Positions 8,615-17,453 of a stretch of DNA of 64,000 nucleotides are shown piece by piece. Each line of letters starts with the position of its first letter. Positions within the stretch are counted from its first letter, which is position 1. Source of the DNA: Mixta intestinalis. GTDB lineage: Bacteria > Pseudomonadota > Gammaproteobacteria > Enterobacterales > Enterobacteriaceae. The notes under the pieces were generated by a model. That model saw only the letters and a program-made list of their open reading frames with translations. It did no database searches and had not been told where the DNA came from. Location: the NCBI RefSeq assembly GCF_009914055.1, contig NZ_CP028271.1, forward strand, positions 1 to 64,000, in the 5' to 3' direction. The position numbers and the translations under genes were made by a program.

Positions 8615-10285
8615 TCAGGATTCAGGTGGTGCGAACCAGGCTGATTTAAAGTCAAACCAGCCGAGCGTGTTCATGCGCATGCCGCGCATGCTGCGCTGTC
8701 CTTCCAGCACCAGCCAGTGATGAAACAGCGGATGCAGGTAGTGATTCTCTACCAGCTTTTTACACCAGTCTGCCAGCGTCAGCTGCTGGTTGCGCCAGCG
8801 TCCGGCGTCTCCCTGCCAGTCAATATCAATGCAGTACTGTAGCAGCGGCAGTTCGTAGAGCAGGGCGAAAACGGAAAAACCGAGCGGCAGCGTAAAGTTG
8901 GCGCTGCCGAGCCAGATATCACTTTCCGCTGCGCCGTGATGCCAGTTAACATAATCGATCTCCTGCACGTTCAGCTGCACATTATGCTCTGCCAGCAGCG
9001 GAACCAGCAGTTTAATCAGGGCACGATGTTCACTGTGGTCACGGTAGCTGGTCAGCGTCAATGAACTGAGGCCCACCGGTTTGGCAACCTGCTGTGTATC
9101 CTGCCGATGGTGCCAGCGCGGCAGTAAGCCCCACGCCGGGAACCAGTAGCGTTGATAGCCGGGGCTGGCATGGTTGAGCAGGGCGACCGGATTGAGCAGC
9201 GAACTGACCCAGCGGCGTACCTGTTCATCACGCCCTTTTGTCGATCGCCGATCGAACAGCAAAAAGTAGCAGCCTTCTTCCAGACGACTTTCCTGCGACG
9301 TTTCTTCTTCCCGATCTGCTTTATCACCCTGAACCTTCACCCCCGCGTAGTCCAGATCCTCACCGATATCGGGCAGAACCCAGATATTGACCTCATCAAT
9401 CAGTGCGCGATAGCCAAAATAGTCATCAAACGCCTGAATTTTTAGCTGGGATTGCTGGTTAAGCTCAACCAGGTAAGGGCCAGTACCAACCGGATGACGG
9501 TTATAATCGGGCAACTCTGGCCATTCACGCGGCAGGATCATTGCGCTAACGCTACCCAGTAGCCAGGGTAGCCAGAGATCGGGCTGACTGAGATGAACAT
9601 CCAGCGTCCAGGGCGTTGGCGATTCAATATGCGTTAAGTGAGAGTACAACGGCTGAGAAGTCAGACGGCGCAGGCTGGCGATGACATCCGCCATATCCAG
9701 CTCGCGCCCGTGATGAAACTGAATGGCCGGGCGCAGATAGAAGCGCCAGTGCTGCGGCGACAGCGCCTGCCAGTGGTGGGCAATATCGGGCTCCAGTTCC
9801 CCGTTTTCCTCATTTATATGCGTCAGGCCGTTAAAGATTTGCCGTGCCAGATGAGTTTCCGAACGACGCAGCGGCGAGCCGGGCAGCAGGTTCAGCATCG
9901 GGCGATAATAGAGAATGCGCAGGATATGTTTGCCCTGACGAAAGCTGCGCCCCAGGCGTGAGGCGATCATCTGCCGCGCCTGATTTTTATCTCCTACCAG
10001 CTGCACCAGCTGATCGATGCGATCCTGCTCCAGCAGTTCTTCCGCCTGCTGCCGTCTGAGTGCCAGCCCGGTGGAATAAAAGCTCAATCTTGAACGTTTG
10101 CTGCGTCCCGCCTCCGCCTGCCAGTTCAGCCAGCCCTGTTTCTGCATAGCATTAAGTAAACTACGCATATGACGGCGCGAACAGTGCATCTGCATCGCCA
10201 GCTGCGCCAGCGTGGTTTCCTGAGGCTGACCGTCACAGAGTTGCCAGAGGCGAATGAAATGTTGTTGCAGGCGCGAAGAGGCCAT
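8615..10285 (-). CDS. sgrR: HTH-type transcriptional activator SgrR
   Basis: SgrR senses sugar-phosphate stress and activates the small RNA gene sgrS. The 556-residue protein (E. coli 551) has an N-terminal winged helix-turn-helix at about residues 5-60 (TTLAQLAMQMHCSRRHMRSL) and a C-terminal domain resembling ABC-transporter solute-binding proteins (SETHLARQIFNGL, FHHGRELDMADVIASL, NRHPVGTGPYLVE). The end motif MRGMRMNTLGWFDFKSAWFA is strongly conserved. It is divergent from sgrS, with 67 bp between the start codon and the predicted sgrS start, so one short region serves both promoters. It lies directly upstream of the thi operon on the same strand. Confidence 0.96.
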   Translation of the reverse strand: MASSRLQQHFIRLWQLCDGQPQETTLAQLAMQMHCSRRHMRSLLNAMQKQGWLNWQAEAGRSKRSRLSFYSTGLALRRQQAEELLEQDRIDQLVQLVGDKNQARQMIASRLGRSFRQGKHILRILYYRPMLNLLPGSPLRRSETHLARQIFNGLTHINEENGELEPDIAHHWQALSPQHWRFYLRPAIQFHHGRELDMADVIASLRRLTSQPLYSHLTHIESPTPWTLDVHLSQPDLWLPWLLGSVSAMILPREWPELPDYNRHPVGTGPYLVELNQQSQLKIQAFDDYFGYRALIDEVNIWVLPDIGEDLDYAGVKVQGDKADREEETSQESRLEEGCYFLLFDRRSTKGRDEQVRRWVSSLLNPVALLNHASPGYQRYWFPAWGLLPRWHHRQDTQQVAKPVGLSSLTLTSYRDHSEHRALIKLLVPLLAEHNVQLNVQEIDYVNWHHGAAESDIWLGSANFTLPLGFSVFALLYELPLLQYCIDIDWQGDAGRWRNQQLTLADWCKKLVENHYLHPLFHHWLVLEGQRSMRGMRMNTLGWFDFKSAWFAPPES

Positions 10286-10352
10286 AAAAGGGGAGCTCCA
10301 TAAAATAATACGTCAGTTTTTTCGCCCCCTTATTATGCTCATAATAACAACA

Positions 10353-10500
10353 GATGAAAGTGCGGGAGGCAGCCTGACCGGCTGGCGCATTTTTATCTGT
10401 TCGGAAGCGCTCGTCATTGTGACGCTGTCGCCCCGTTTTTTAATTTCTGAGTAGGGTGCTATTACACCGCCAGCAGCCGTTTACGCTGCTGGCTTTTTTC
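10353..10500 (+). ncRNA. sgrS: small RNA SgrS, short form without SgrT
   Basis: SgrS is the Hfq-binding RNA that represses ptsG translation during glucose-phosphate stress. The conserved 3' part is recognisable: GTGAC, then CTGAGTAGGGTG (the ptsG-pairing seed region), then an ACACCGCCAGCAG hairpin ending in a T-tract. The 5' end is placed at GATGAAAG, which resembles the E. coli start, with a CATAAT -10 at 10340-10345. The RNA is then about 148 nt, against 227 nt in E. coli. The 43-codon sgrT reading frame of E. coli is absent; the only frame after the 5' end is MKVREAA-stop. Position between sgrR and setA supports the call. The exact 5' end is inferred. Confidence 0.85.
10469..10499 (+). terminator. 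intrinsic terminator of sgrS
   Basis: Stem GCCAGCAG / CTGCTGGC around the loop CCGTTTACG, followed by six T residues. In E. coli SgrS the equivalent hairpin and U-tail are needed for Hfq binding. Confidence 0.93.
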
Positions 10501-10601
10501 TTTCTCCTGTGCTTTCTTCTACAACGATAATTGCGCCCACCCTGGTGTGCGGTGCCCCTTACCCAGCTTGCTGTTTTCTTCTTCCAGGTACAGGAACCGT
10601 T

Positions 10602-11780
10602 ATGAAATTTCTGCTGACGCGCCGCCGCCGTCTTAACCCGGTTTATATCGCGTTTATGGCCGTCTCTTTTATGGTGGGCATTGCCGGTGCGTTGCAGGCA
10701 CCGACGCTAAGCCTGTTTCTTTCGCATGAGGTGGGCGTCAGGCCATTCTGGGTAGGGCTGTTCTATACGGTAAACGCCGTGGCAGGGATTACGGTGAGTC
10801 TGCTGTTGGCAAAACGCTCCGATAACCGCGGCGACCGACGCAGACTAATCCTGTTTTGCTGCGCGATGGCGCTGGCGAATGCGCTGCTGTTTGCCTTTAA
10901 CCGCCACTATTTGACGCTAATTACGCTGGGTGTACTGCTCTCCGCGCTGGCCAGCGTTGCCATGCCGCAGATTTTTGCTCTGGCGCGTGAATATGCCGAT
11001 CGCTCCGCGCGTGAAGTCGTGATGTTCAGTTCGGTGATGCGTGCTCAGCTGTCGCTGGCCTGGGTGATCGGCCCGCCGCTCTCCTTTGCGCTGGCGCTCA
11101 ACTACGGCTTTACCGTGATGTTTACAGTCGCCGCGCTGCTGTTTCTGGTCTGTCTGGCGCTGGTGGCTTTTGCGCTGCCTTCGGTGCCGCGCGTGGCGCA
11201 GCCGCCGGAAGTGCTGCTGACCCAAATTAGCGCCTGGCGTGATAAGGATGTGCGGTTGCTGTTTGTCGCTTCGATGATGATGTGGACCTGCAACACCATG
11301 TATATCATCGATATGCCGCTTTATATCAGTAGCGTGCTGGGATTGCCGGAACGTCTGGCGGGACTGCTGATGGGAACCGCCGCCGGGCTGGAGATCCCGA
11401 TTATGCTGCTGGCCGGTCATTTTGTGAAACGCACCGGCAAACGGCGCATTATGCTGCTGGCAGTTGCGTGCGGCGTACTGTTTTATCTGGGGCTGGTGCT
11501 GTTTCAGTCGCGTACTGCTCTGATGCTGTTGCAGATCTTTAACGCGGTGTTTATCGGGATTATTGCCGGGATCGGGATGCTGTGGTTTCAGGATCTGATG
11601 CCGGGACGGCCCGGAGCAGCAACCACGCTGTTTACTAACAGCATTTCAACCGGCACCATTCTGGCGGGGCTGTTGCAGGGGACGCTGGCGGAGTCGTTTG
11701 GTCATTATGCCGTTTACTGGCTGGCGCTGGGCATCGCGCTGGTGGCCTTTGCACTGGCAACGCGGGTTCGTAACGTTTAA
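10602..11780 (+). CDS. setA: sugar efflux transporter SetA (MFS)
   Basis: Major-facilitator exporter of glucosides and lactose-type sugars; in E. coli it is co-transcribed with sgrS and helps recovery from glucose-phosphate stress. The start at 10602 (MKFLLTRRRRLNPVY) gives 392 residues, the E. coli length; an upstream frame to 10509 adds non-conserved residues. Twelve hydrophobic segments are evident. Conserved blocks include GALQAPTLSLFLSHEVG, LAKRSDNRGDRRRL (the MFS loop 2-3 motif), MPQIFALAREYAD and MLWFQDLMPGRPGAATTLFTN. It lies 102 bp after the SgrS terminator, and read-through of that terminator would be the route to SetA expression. Confidence 0.96.
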   Translation: MKFLLTRRRRLNPVYIAFMAVSFMVGIAGALQAPTLSLFLSHEVGVRPFWVGLFYTVNAVAGITVSLLLAKRSDNRGDRRRLILFCCAMALANALLFAFNRHYLTLITLGVLLSALASVAMPQIFALAREYADRSAREVVMFSSVMRAQLSLAWVIGPPLSFALALNYGFTVMFTVAALLFLVCLALVAFALPSVPRVAQPPEVLLTQISAWRDKDVRLLFVASMMMWTCNTMYIIDMPLYISSVLGLPERLAGLLMGTAAGLEIPIMLLAGHFVKRTGKRRIMLLAVACGVLFYLGLVLFQSRTALMLLQIFNAVFIGIIAGIGMLWFQDLMPGRPGAATTLFTNSISTGTILAGLLQGTLAESFGHYAVYWLALGIALVAFALATRVRNV

Positions 11781-11798
11781 CAGGCATTAAAGAAGGTG

Positions 11799-11828
11799 AA
11801 AAGATTCCCGCCGCAGCCGGGCGGGAAT
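11799..11828 (-). terminator. intrinsic terminator of leuABCD
   Basis: On the minus strand ATTCCCGCC pairs with GGCGGGAAT across a short loop, followed by a T-rich TCTTTTC stretch. It lies just after the leuD stop and between convergent setA and leuD, so it may also stop setA transcription. Confidence 0.85.
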
Positions 11829-11839
11829 GGATGGGCAAA

Positions 11840-12445
11840 TCAGTGCAGAAATGCAGGCTGCTGCTGTTCGTAAGCGGTAATCGCCGCCTCGTGTTGCAGC
11901 GTCAGGCCAATACTGTCCAGCCCGTTAATCATGCAGTGGCGGCGGAAACTGTCAATCTCAAATGCATAGCGCCTGTCGCCCGCCGTCACGGTCTGTTCGA
12001 CTAAATCGACGGTGAAAGTGATCCCCGGCTGTGCCGCCACCTGGCGGAACAGCTCATCCACCTGCTCTTCGCTCAGCCGTACCGGCAGCAGCTGGTTATT
12101 AAAGCTGTTGCCATAAAAGATATCGGCGAAGCTCGGTGCGATAACTACCTGAAAACCGAAATCGGTCAGTGCCCAGGGCGCATGCTCACGCGACGATCCA
12201 CAGCCGAAGTTTTCCCGTGCCAGCAGGATGCTGGCCCCCTGAAACGCTGGCTGATTCAGCACAAAGTTTGGGTTGGGCTGCTTGCCAGCTTCATCTTCAA
12301 AGCGCCAGTCATGAAACAGATGCTGACCAAAGCCGGTACGGGTTACCTTTTGCAGGAACTGCTTGGGAATAATGGCATCGGTATCGACGTTAGCGGCGTC
12401 CAGCGGCGCGACAATACCGGTATGTTGAGTAAATTTGTTCGCCAT
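11840..12445 (-). CDS. leuD: 3-isopropylmalate dehydratase small subunit
   Basis: LeuD forms with LeuC the isopropylmalate isomerase that converts 2-isopropylmalate to 3-isopropylmalate, the second step of leucine synthesis in the cytosol. 201 residues as in E. coli. Family signatures are VDTDAIIPKQFL near residues 20-31, NFGCGSSREHAPWAL near residues 79-93 and FADIFYGNSFNNQLLPV. The stop at 11840 precedes the operon terminator; the start lies 10 bp after leuC. Last gene of leuABCD. Confidence 0.98.
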   Translation of the reverse strand: MANKFTQHTGIVAPLDAANVDTDAIIPKQFLQKVTRTGFGQHLFHDWRFEDEAGKQPNPNFVLNQPAFQGASILLARENFGCGSSREHAPWALTDFGFQVVIAPSFADIFYGNSFNNQLLPVRLSEEQVDELFRQVAAQPGITFTVDLVEQTVTAGDRRYAFEIDSFRRHCMINGLDSIGLTLQHEAAITAYEQQQPAFLH

Positions 12446-12455
12446 GATTGTATCC

Positions 12456-13853
12456 TTAATTCAGTTCGCGAATATCAGCAAAGCGGCCCGCGATAGCGGC
12501 GGCGGCGGCCATTGCCGGGCTGACCAGGTGCGTGCGTCCACCGCGTCCCTGACGCCCTTCGAAGTTACGGTTGCTGGTTGAGGCGCAGCGTTCGCCGGGG
12601 TTCAGGCGATCGTTGTTCATTGCCAGGCACATTGAGCAGCCCGGCAGACGCCATTCAAAACCTGCATCGAGGAAAATTTTATCCAGACCTTCCGCTTCCG
12701 CCTGCGCTTTGACCGGGCCGGAGCCGGGTACCACCATCGCTACCACGCCCGGCGCGACTTTACGTCCTTTGGCGATGGCGGCGGCAGCGCGTAAATCTTC
12801 AATACGCGAGTTGGTGCAGGAGCCGATAAAGACTTTATCGATACTGACGTCGGTCAGCCTAATGCCCGGTTGCAGGTTCATATAGGCCAGCGCTTTTTCC
12901 GCCGAGGCGCGCTCAACCGGATCGTTGAACGAGGCGGGATCGGGGATCTGCTGATTCACGGCGATCACCTGGCCGGGATTGGTGCCCCAGGTCACCTGCG
13001 GCGCAATCTCGGCGGCATCGACAGTGACAACCGCATCGAAATGCGCATCACGGTCAGATTTCAGCGTGCGCCAGTAGTTGATTGCCTGTTCCCACTGCTC
13101 GCCCTGTGGCGCGAACTGACGCCCCTTCAGATAATTAAAGGTGACATCATCCGGCGCGACCAGCCCTGCCTTTGCACCCATCTCGATGGCCATATTGCAC
13201 AGCGTCATACGGCCTTCCATGCTCAGTGCTTCAATCGCCGGGCCGCAGAATTCAACCACATAGCCGGTGCCGCCAGCGCTGCCGATTTTGCCGATAATCG
13301 CCAGCACGATATCTTTCGCCGTAATCCCGCTCGCTGCCTCGCCTTTTACTTCAATTTTCATGGTCCTGGCGCGGCCCTGTTTCAGCGTCTGCGTCGCCAG
13401 CACGTGCTCCACTTCTGAGGTGCCGATGCCGAAGGCCAGTGCGCCGAACGCGCCGTGGGTGGCAGTATGTGAATCACCGCAAACGATCGTCATGCCCGGC
13501 AGCGTCATGCCCTGTTCCGGGCCGATAACATGCACGATGCCCTGATAAGGATGGTTCAGATCGTAGAGCTGGACGCCGAATTCAGCGCAGTTTTTAATCA
13601 GCTCCTGCATCTGGATGCGCGCCATCTCGCCGGAAGCGTTGATATCTTTGGTCTGGGTAGAGACGTTATGATCCATGGTGGCGAAAGTTTTGGACGGCTG
13701 ACGCACCCTGCGTCCATGTGCACGCAGGCCGTCAAACGCCTGCGGCGAGGTCACTTCATGCACCAGGTGACGATCGATATAGAGCAACGGCGTCTCGTTG
13801 GGCGCTTCATACACGACATGAGCATCAAACAGCTTCTGGTATAAGGTTTTCAT
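12456..13853 (-). CDS. leuC: 3-isopropylmalate dehydratase large subunit
   Basis: Aconitase-type 4Fe-4S subunit of isopropylmalate isomerase. The start at 13853 (MKTLYQKLFDAHVVYEAPNE) gives 465 residues (E. coli 466); longer readings upstream run out of frame through leuB. The three cluster ligands are visible as C346 in FIGSCTNSR and C406/C409 in GCSMC. Other family blocks are DHNVSTQT, VCGDSHTATHGAFGALAFGI and the C-terminal RNFEGRQGRGG. It starts 4 bp after the leuB stop codon. Confidence 0.98.
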   Translation of the reverse strand: MKTLYQKLFDAHVVYEAPNETPLLYIDRHLVHEVTSPQAFDGLRAHGRRVRQPSKTFATMDHNVSTQTKDINASGEMARIQMQELIKNCAEFGVQLYDLNHPYQGIVHVIGPEQGMTLPGMTIVCGDSHTATHGAFGALAFGIGTSEVEHVLATQTLKQGRARTMKIEVKGEAASGITAKDIVLAIIGKIGSAGGTGYVVEFCGPAIEALSMEGRMTLCNMAIEMGAKAGLVAPDDVTFNYLKGRQFAPQGEQWEQAINYWRTLKSDRDAHFDAVVTVDAAEIAPQVTWGTNPGQVIAVNQQIPDPASFNDPVERASAEKALAYMNLQPGIRLTDVSIDKVFIGSCTNSRIEDLRAAAAIAKGRKVAPGVVAMVVPGSGPVKAQAEAEGLDKIFLDAGFEWRLPGCSMCLAMNNDRLNPGERCASTSNRNFEGRQGRGGRTHLVSPAMAAAAAIAGRFADIRELN

Positions 13854-13857
13854 TTTA

Positions 13858-14949
13858 TTATGCTTCCTCAGCGATAAAGCGGGCGATGATCGATCCCATT
13901 TCATCTGTGCTAACGGCAGGGCCGTCGCCAGCCAGGTCGGCGGTGCGATAGCCCGCTTCCAGCGCGCGGTTAATGGCGTTTTCGATGGCGTTAGCCGCCT
14001 CGTCCGCCTCCAGGCTATAGCGCAGCAGCAGCGCCAGCGACAGGATCTGCGCAATCGGGTTGGCGATATTTTTTCCGGCGATATCCGGTGCCGAGCCGCC
14101 CGCCGGCTCATACAGGCCAAAACCCAGCTCGTTCAGGCTGGCTGAAGGCAGCATGCCCATCGAACCGGTGATCATCGCGCACTCGTCAGAGAGGATGTCG
14201 CCGAACAGGTTGGAGCAGAGCAGCACGTCAAACTGCGCCGGATCTTTAATCAGCTGCATGGTGGCGTTATCGATATACATATGGTTCAGCTGAACATCGG
14301 GATAATCCTGCGCCACCTCATTCACGATCTCGCGCCACATCACCGAGGTTTGCAGTACGTTAGCCTTATCAATCGAGGTCACTTTGTTACGGCGCTTGCG
14401 TGCCGATTCAAAGGCGATACGGGCGATACGTTCAATCTCAAAACGGTGATAGACCTCGGTATCAAACGCTTTCTCATATTTGCCGCTGCCTTCGCGCCCT
14501 TTCGGCTGGCCGAAATAGATGCCGCCGGTCAGCTCGCGCACGCATAAGATATCGAACCCGCGATCGGCGATGTCGCTGCGCAGCGGGCAAAAGGCTTCCA
14601 GCCCTTTATACAGGCTGGCGGGACGCAGATTACTAAACAGTTTGAAGTGCTTACGCAATGGGAGCAGGGCTCCGCGCTCCGGCTGGCGGGTAGGCGGCAG
14701 ATGTTCCCACTTCGGGCCGCCAACGGAACCAAACAGAATGGCATTCGCCTGCTCACAGCCGTTTACGGTAGCCGCAGGCAGCGGCTCACCGTGCCGATCG
14801 ATGGCTATTCCGCCTACGTCGTATTCGCTGGTGGTAATTCGCATTGCGAAACGCTGACGAATGGCTTCCAGCACTTTCATCGCCTGGGCCATAACCTCAG
14901 GGCCGATGCCGTCTCCTGCCAGGACGGCGATATGATGAGTCTGCGTCAT
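13858..14949 (-). CDS. leuB: 3-isopropylmalate dehydrogenase
   Basis: NAD-dependent oxidative decarboxylase giving 2-oxoisocaproate, third step of leucine synthesis. 363 residues, the same as E. coli. Visible features are the N-terminal VLAGDGIGPEVMAQAMKVL, GSVGGPKWEHLPP, the RELTGGIYFG loop, the catalytic lysine/tyrosine region and the NLFGDILSDECAMITGSMGM signature with the metal-binding aspartates, then EPAGGSAPDIAGKNIANP. It begins 2 bp after the leuA stop codon. Confidence 0.98.
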   Translation of the reverse strand: MTQTHHIAVLAGDGIGPEVMAQAMKVLEAIRQRFAMRITTSEYDVGGIAIDRHGEPLPAATVNGCEQANAILFGSVGGPKWEHLPPTRQPERGALLPLRKHFKLFSNLRPASLYKGLEAFCPLRSDIADRGFDILCVRELTGGIYFGQPKGREGSGKYEKAFDTEVYHRFEIERIARIAFESARKRRNKVTSIDKANVLQTSVMWREIVNEVAQDYPDVQLNHMYIDNATMQLIKDPAQFDVLLCSNLFGDILSDECAMITGSMGMLPSASLNELGFGLYEPAGGSAPDIAGKNIANPIAQILSLALLLRYSLEADEAANAIENAINRALEAGYRTADLAGDGPAVSTDEMGSIIARFIAEEA

Positions 14950-14951
14950 GT

Positions 14952-16517
14952 TTACACCATTTCCTTCTGTTCTTTTTTGAATTTACGCTGCAGTTCCTGC
15001 TCAACCTGTTTGGCGCGCCAGATGTTGTTCAGCGCGTTAACCATCGCTTTAGCAGAGGATTCAACGATATCGGTCGCCAGGCCAACGCCATGGAATTTCC
15101 GATCGTGATAGTTGACGACGATATCCACCTGGCCCAGCGCGTTTTTACCATGGCCTTTGGCGCTGAGCTGATATTTCACCAGTTCAATATCGAACTCGGT
15201 AATGCGGTTAATCGCCTGGTAAACGGCATCCACCGGGCCGTTGCCGGTAGCGGCTTCCGACTGGACCGCTTCGCCACAGATCAGATGAACGGAAGCGGTG
15301 GCGGTAATCGACGAACCAGACTGCACGTTGAAATCCTTCAGCTGAAAATATTCCGGCTCCTCGTTCTGGCGATTGATAAAGGCCAGCGCTTCCAGATCGT
15401 AATCGAATACCTGACCTTTCTTGTCCGCCAGCTTCAGGAAAGCGTCATACAGCGAATCCAGGTTATAGTCGCTTTCCTGATAGCCCATCTCTTCCATGCG
15501 ATGCTTAACGGCCGCCCGCCCGGAGCGCGATGTCAGGTTCAGCTGAATCTGGTTCAGGCCGATCGATTCCGGCGTCATGATTTCGTAGTTTTCACGGTTC
15601 TTCAGCACGCCATCCTGATGAATACCTGACGAGTGCGCGAAAGCGTTAGAGCCAATCACCGCTTTGTTAGCCGGAATCGGCATATTGCAGATCTGGCTCA
15701 CCGTCTGGCAGGTACGCCAGATTTCCTGATGCTGAATGTTGGTATGGACATTCATCAGCGCGGCGCGGGTTTTGATGGTCATGATCACCTCTTCCAGCGC
15801 GCAGTTACCGGCGCGTTCGCCGAGGCCGTTCAGCGTGCCTTCAACCTGGCGTGCGCCAGCCATCACCGCCGCGATGGAGTTGCCTACCGCCATGCCCAGG
15901 TCATCATGGGTATGTACCGAGAGAATCGCTTTATCGATATTGGGTACGCGTTCACGCAGCGAGGCGATGGTGTGCGCATATTCGTGTGGCAGGGTATAGC
16001 CGACGGTATCCGGAATATTGATGGTGGTGGCTCCCGCATTAATCGCGGCTTCGACCACGCGGCACAGATCGTCAATCGGCGTGCGTCCGCCATCTTCACA
16101 GGAAAATTCTACGTCGCTGGTGTAGTTGCGGGCGCGTTTTACCATATAAACCGCGCGCTCAATCACCTCCGGCAGCGTGCTGCGCAATTTGGTGGCAATG
16201 TGCATAGGGGAGGTGGCGATAAAGGTATGGATGCGAAACGCCTCAGCGACGCGCAGCGCTTCATAAGCGGCATCAATATCTTGTTCAACGCAGCGTGCTA
16301 ACGCACAGACGCGGCTGTTTTTAACGGTGCGGGCGATGGTTTGTACCGATTCAAAATCACCGGGCGAAGAAACGGGAAAACCCACTTCCATGACGTCAAC
16401 GCCCATACGCTCCAGCGCCAGCGCGATTTGCAGTTTTTCTTTAACGCTCAGGCTGGCCTGTAACGCCTGCTCGCCGTCGCGCAGCGTGGTATCGAAAATA
16501 ATGACTTGTTGGCTCAT
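14952..16517 (-). CDS. leuA: 2-isopropylmalate synthase
   Basis: Condenses 2-oxoisovalerate with acetyl-CoA, the committed and leucine-inhibited step. 521 residues (E. coli 523). The N-terminal TIM-barrel domain has FDTTLRDGEQALQASLS with the metal-binding aspartate, and the VHTHDDLGMAVGNS motif with the two zinc-binding histidines. NGLGERAGNCALEEV follows, and the C-terminal regulatory domain carries SGSSITATASVHL and GPVDAVYQAINRI. It is the first structural gene after the leuL attenuator. Confidence 0.98.
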   Translation of the reverse strand: MSQQVIIFDTTLRDGEQALQASLSVKEKLQIALALERMGVDVMEVGFPVSSPGDFESVQTIARTVKNSRVCALARCVEQDIDAAYEALRVAEAFRIHTFIATSPMHIATKLRSTLPEVIERAVYMVKRARNYTSDVEFSCEDGGRTPIDDLCRVVEAAINAGATTINIPDTVGYTLPHEYAHTIASLRERVPNIDKAILSVHTHDDLGMAVGNSIAAVMAGARQVEGTLNGLGERAGNCALEEVIMTIKTRAALMNVHTNIQHQEIWRTCQTVSQICNMPIPANKAVIGSNAFAHSSGIHQDGVLKNRENYEIMTPESIGLNQIQLNLTSRSGRAAVKHRMEEMGYQESDYNLDSLYDAFLKLADKKGQVFDYDLEALAFINRQNEEPEYFQLKDFNVQSGSSITATASVHLICGEAVQSEAATGNGPVDAVYQAINRITEFDIELVKYQLSAKGHGKNALGQVDIVVNYHDRKFHGVGLATDIVESSAKAMVNALNNIWRAKQVEQELQRKFKKEQKEMV

Positions 16518-16567
16518 CGTCTTTTCCTTTTCAGTTTGGCTTTAACCAGTTCGCCTGCGTCACGAGC

Positions 16568-16597
16568 ATAAAAAAACCCGCGCCTTGGCGCGGGTTT
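16568..16597 (-). terminator. leu operon attenuator terminator
   Basis: On the minus strand AAACCCGCGCC pairs with GGCGCGGGTTT across two bases and is followed by a run of T. It sits between leuL and leuA, the position of the transcription-attenuation terminator of the E. coli leu operon. Confidence 0.93.
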
Positions 16598-16617
16598 CTT
16601 CGTTTTGCAAGCCTGAA

Positions 16618-16701
16618 TCAGTGACTGATTCCGCCCACACGACTACCGCGCAAGTGATATGCGTTTAGTAGTAGACCGAGTAAGCGGAATGAACGAATCA
16701 T
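16618..16701 (-). CDS. leuL: leu operon leader peptide LeuL
   Basis: 27-codon leader peptide whose translation senses leucyl-tRNA. It reads MIRSFRLLGLLLNAYHLRG and ends GGISH, close to the E. coli LeuL pattern MSHIVRFTGLLLLNAF ... VGGIQH. Leucine codons are clustered: TTA CTC at 7-8 and three consecutive CTA at 10-12, the rare leucine codon also used in the E. coli leader. When leucyl-tRNA is scarce, stalling here should prevent formation of the terminator hairpin at 16568-16597. Confidence 0.93.
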   Translation of the reverse strand: MIRSFRLLGLLLNAYHLRGSRVGGISH

Positions 16702-16736
16702 GTGATCAGGCTCCATTAATTTCTGTGCTGTTTTTA

Positions 16737-16765
16737 TTGGTACTTGATTGCGTTAGCGATGTCAA
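16737..16765 (-). promoter_or_regulatory. leu operon promoter
   Basis: Minus-strand TTGACA (16760-16765), a 17-bp spacer and TACCAA (16737-16742), 36 bp before the leuL ATG. The perfect -35 followed by a TCG-type spacer start resembles the E. coli leu promoter. Confidence 0.75.
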
Positions 16766-17453
16766 CCCTCGTTGAGAAAGCGCAGGAAAGAAAAGAATGT
16801 TAAATGAAAAGAGATAAATACCAGCGGGTAACGACGCTACAGAATAAGTGATCCATTAACAGGTTGTTGTTTTTAAGTTTTTTGAAATCAGATGCTTAGG
16901 TTGAACGGTTCGGTTGGATTGCAAAGCATGGGCGCCGAAATAAAGGTGATATCAGACATTTTTGTAGCGAAGATAAGGCGCTTATACCAGATAAAATAGC
17001 AAATGGAATTCATAAAGCAGCATATTTTATTACCCCAATTTTTTACGATTATCTTTCCCCATCGCCAGCGATAAAAAAAGTACTAATGATAAGTTTTTGC
17101 TATGAATGACAGTGTCCGCAGAATAATCCACTAATTAAATCGCCTGGTGTTAGCGTTTTTTTTGTTAATTAGTTCGCTTATTAGCGTAATAAAGAAAATA
17201 TCTGGCAAAGCGTGGACGAGTTGGGGGTTTACCCGACAAGAAATCTGCGGTTATGGTAATTGAACAAGGCCAAGGTAAATAAATCTGCATGGGCTTCATT
17301 CCCCCTGTACCCTGACTCTGAAAACATTTCAGGGTTGTAGCATTAACACTGCGTTGATCTCTGCATAAAGCCGCTGCTCGCGCTGTGAAGCGTTGCGCGG
17401 TGATACCGGGCGGATGCCTGAGCAAAGAGCAAACTGAAAGCCGGGAGGCAAAA
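16766..17453. other. AT-rich intergenic region leuL-ilvI; no leuO
   Basis: About 690 bp with no credible gene. In E. coli this place holds leuO, a LysR-type regulator gene divergent from leuL; no helix-turn-helix-coding frame of the right kind exists here. It contains many A/T runs, a CGCT-TATT-AGCG inverted repeat near 17172-17184, and a hairpin at 17309-17335 (ACCCTGA / TCAGGGT) in the presumed ilvI leader. Lrp-type upstream control of ilvIH is expected from E. coli, but I could not identify individual sites. Confidence 0.7.

Noticed and set aside
10336..10454. 39-codon frame over the SgrS region, considered as SgrT
   Set aside because: It starts upstream of the likely SgrS 5' end, lacks a ribosome site, and has no similarity to the E. 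coli SgrT sequence.
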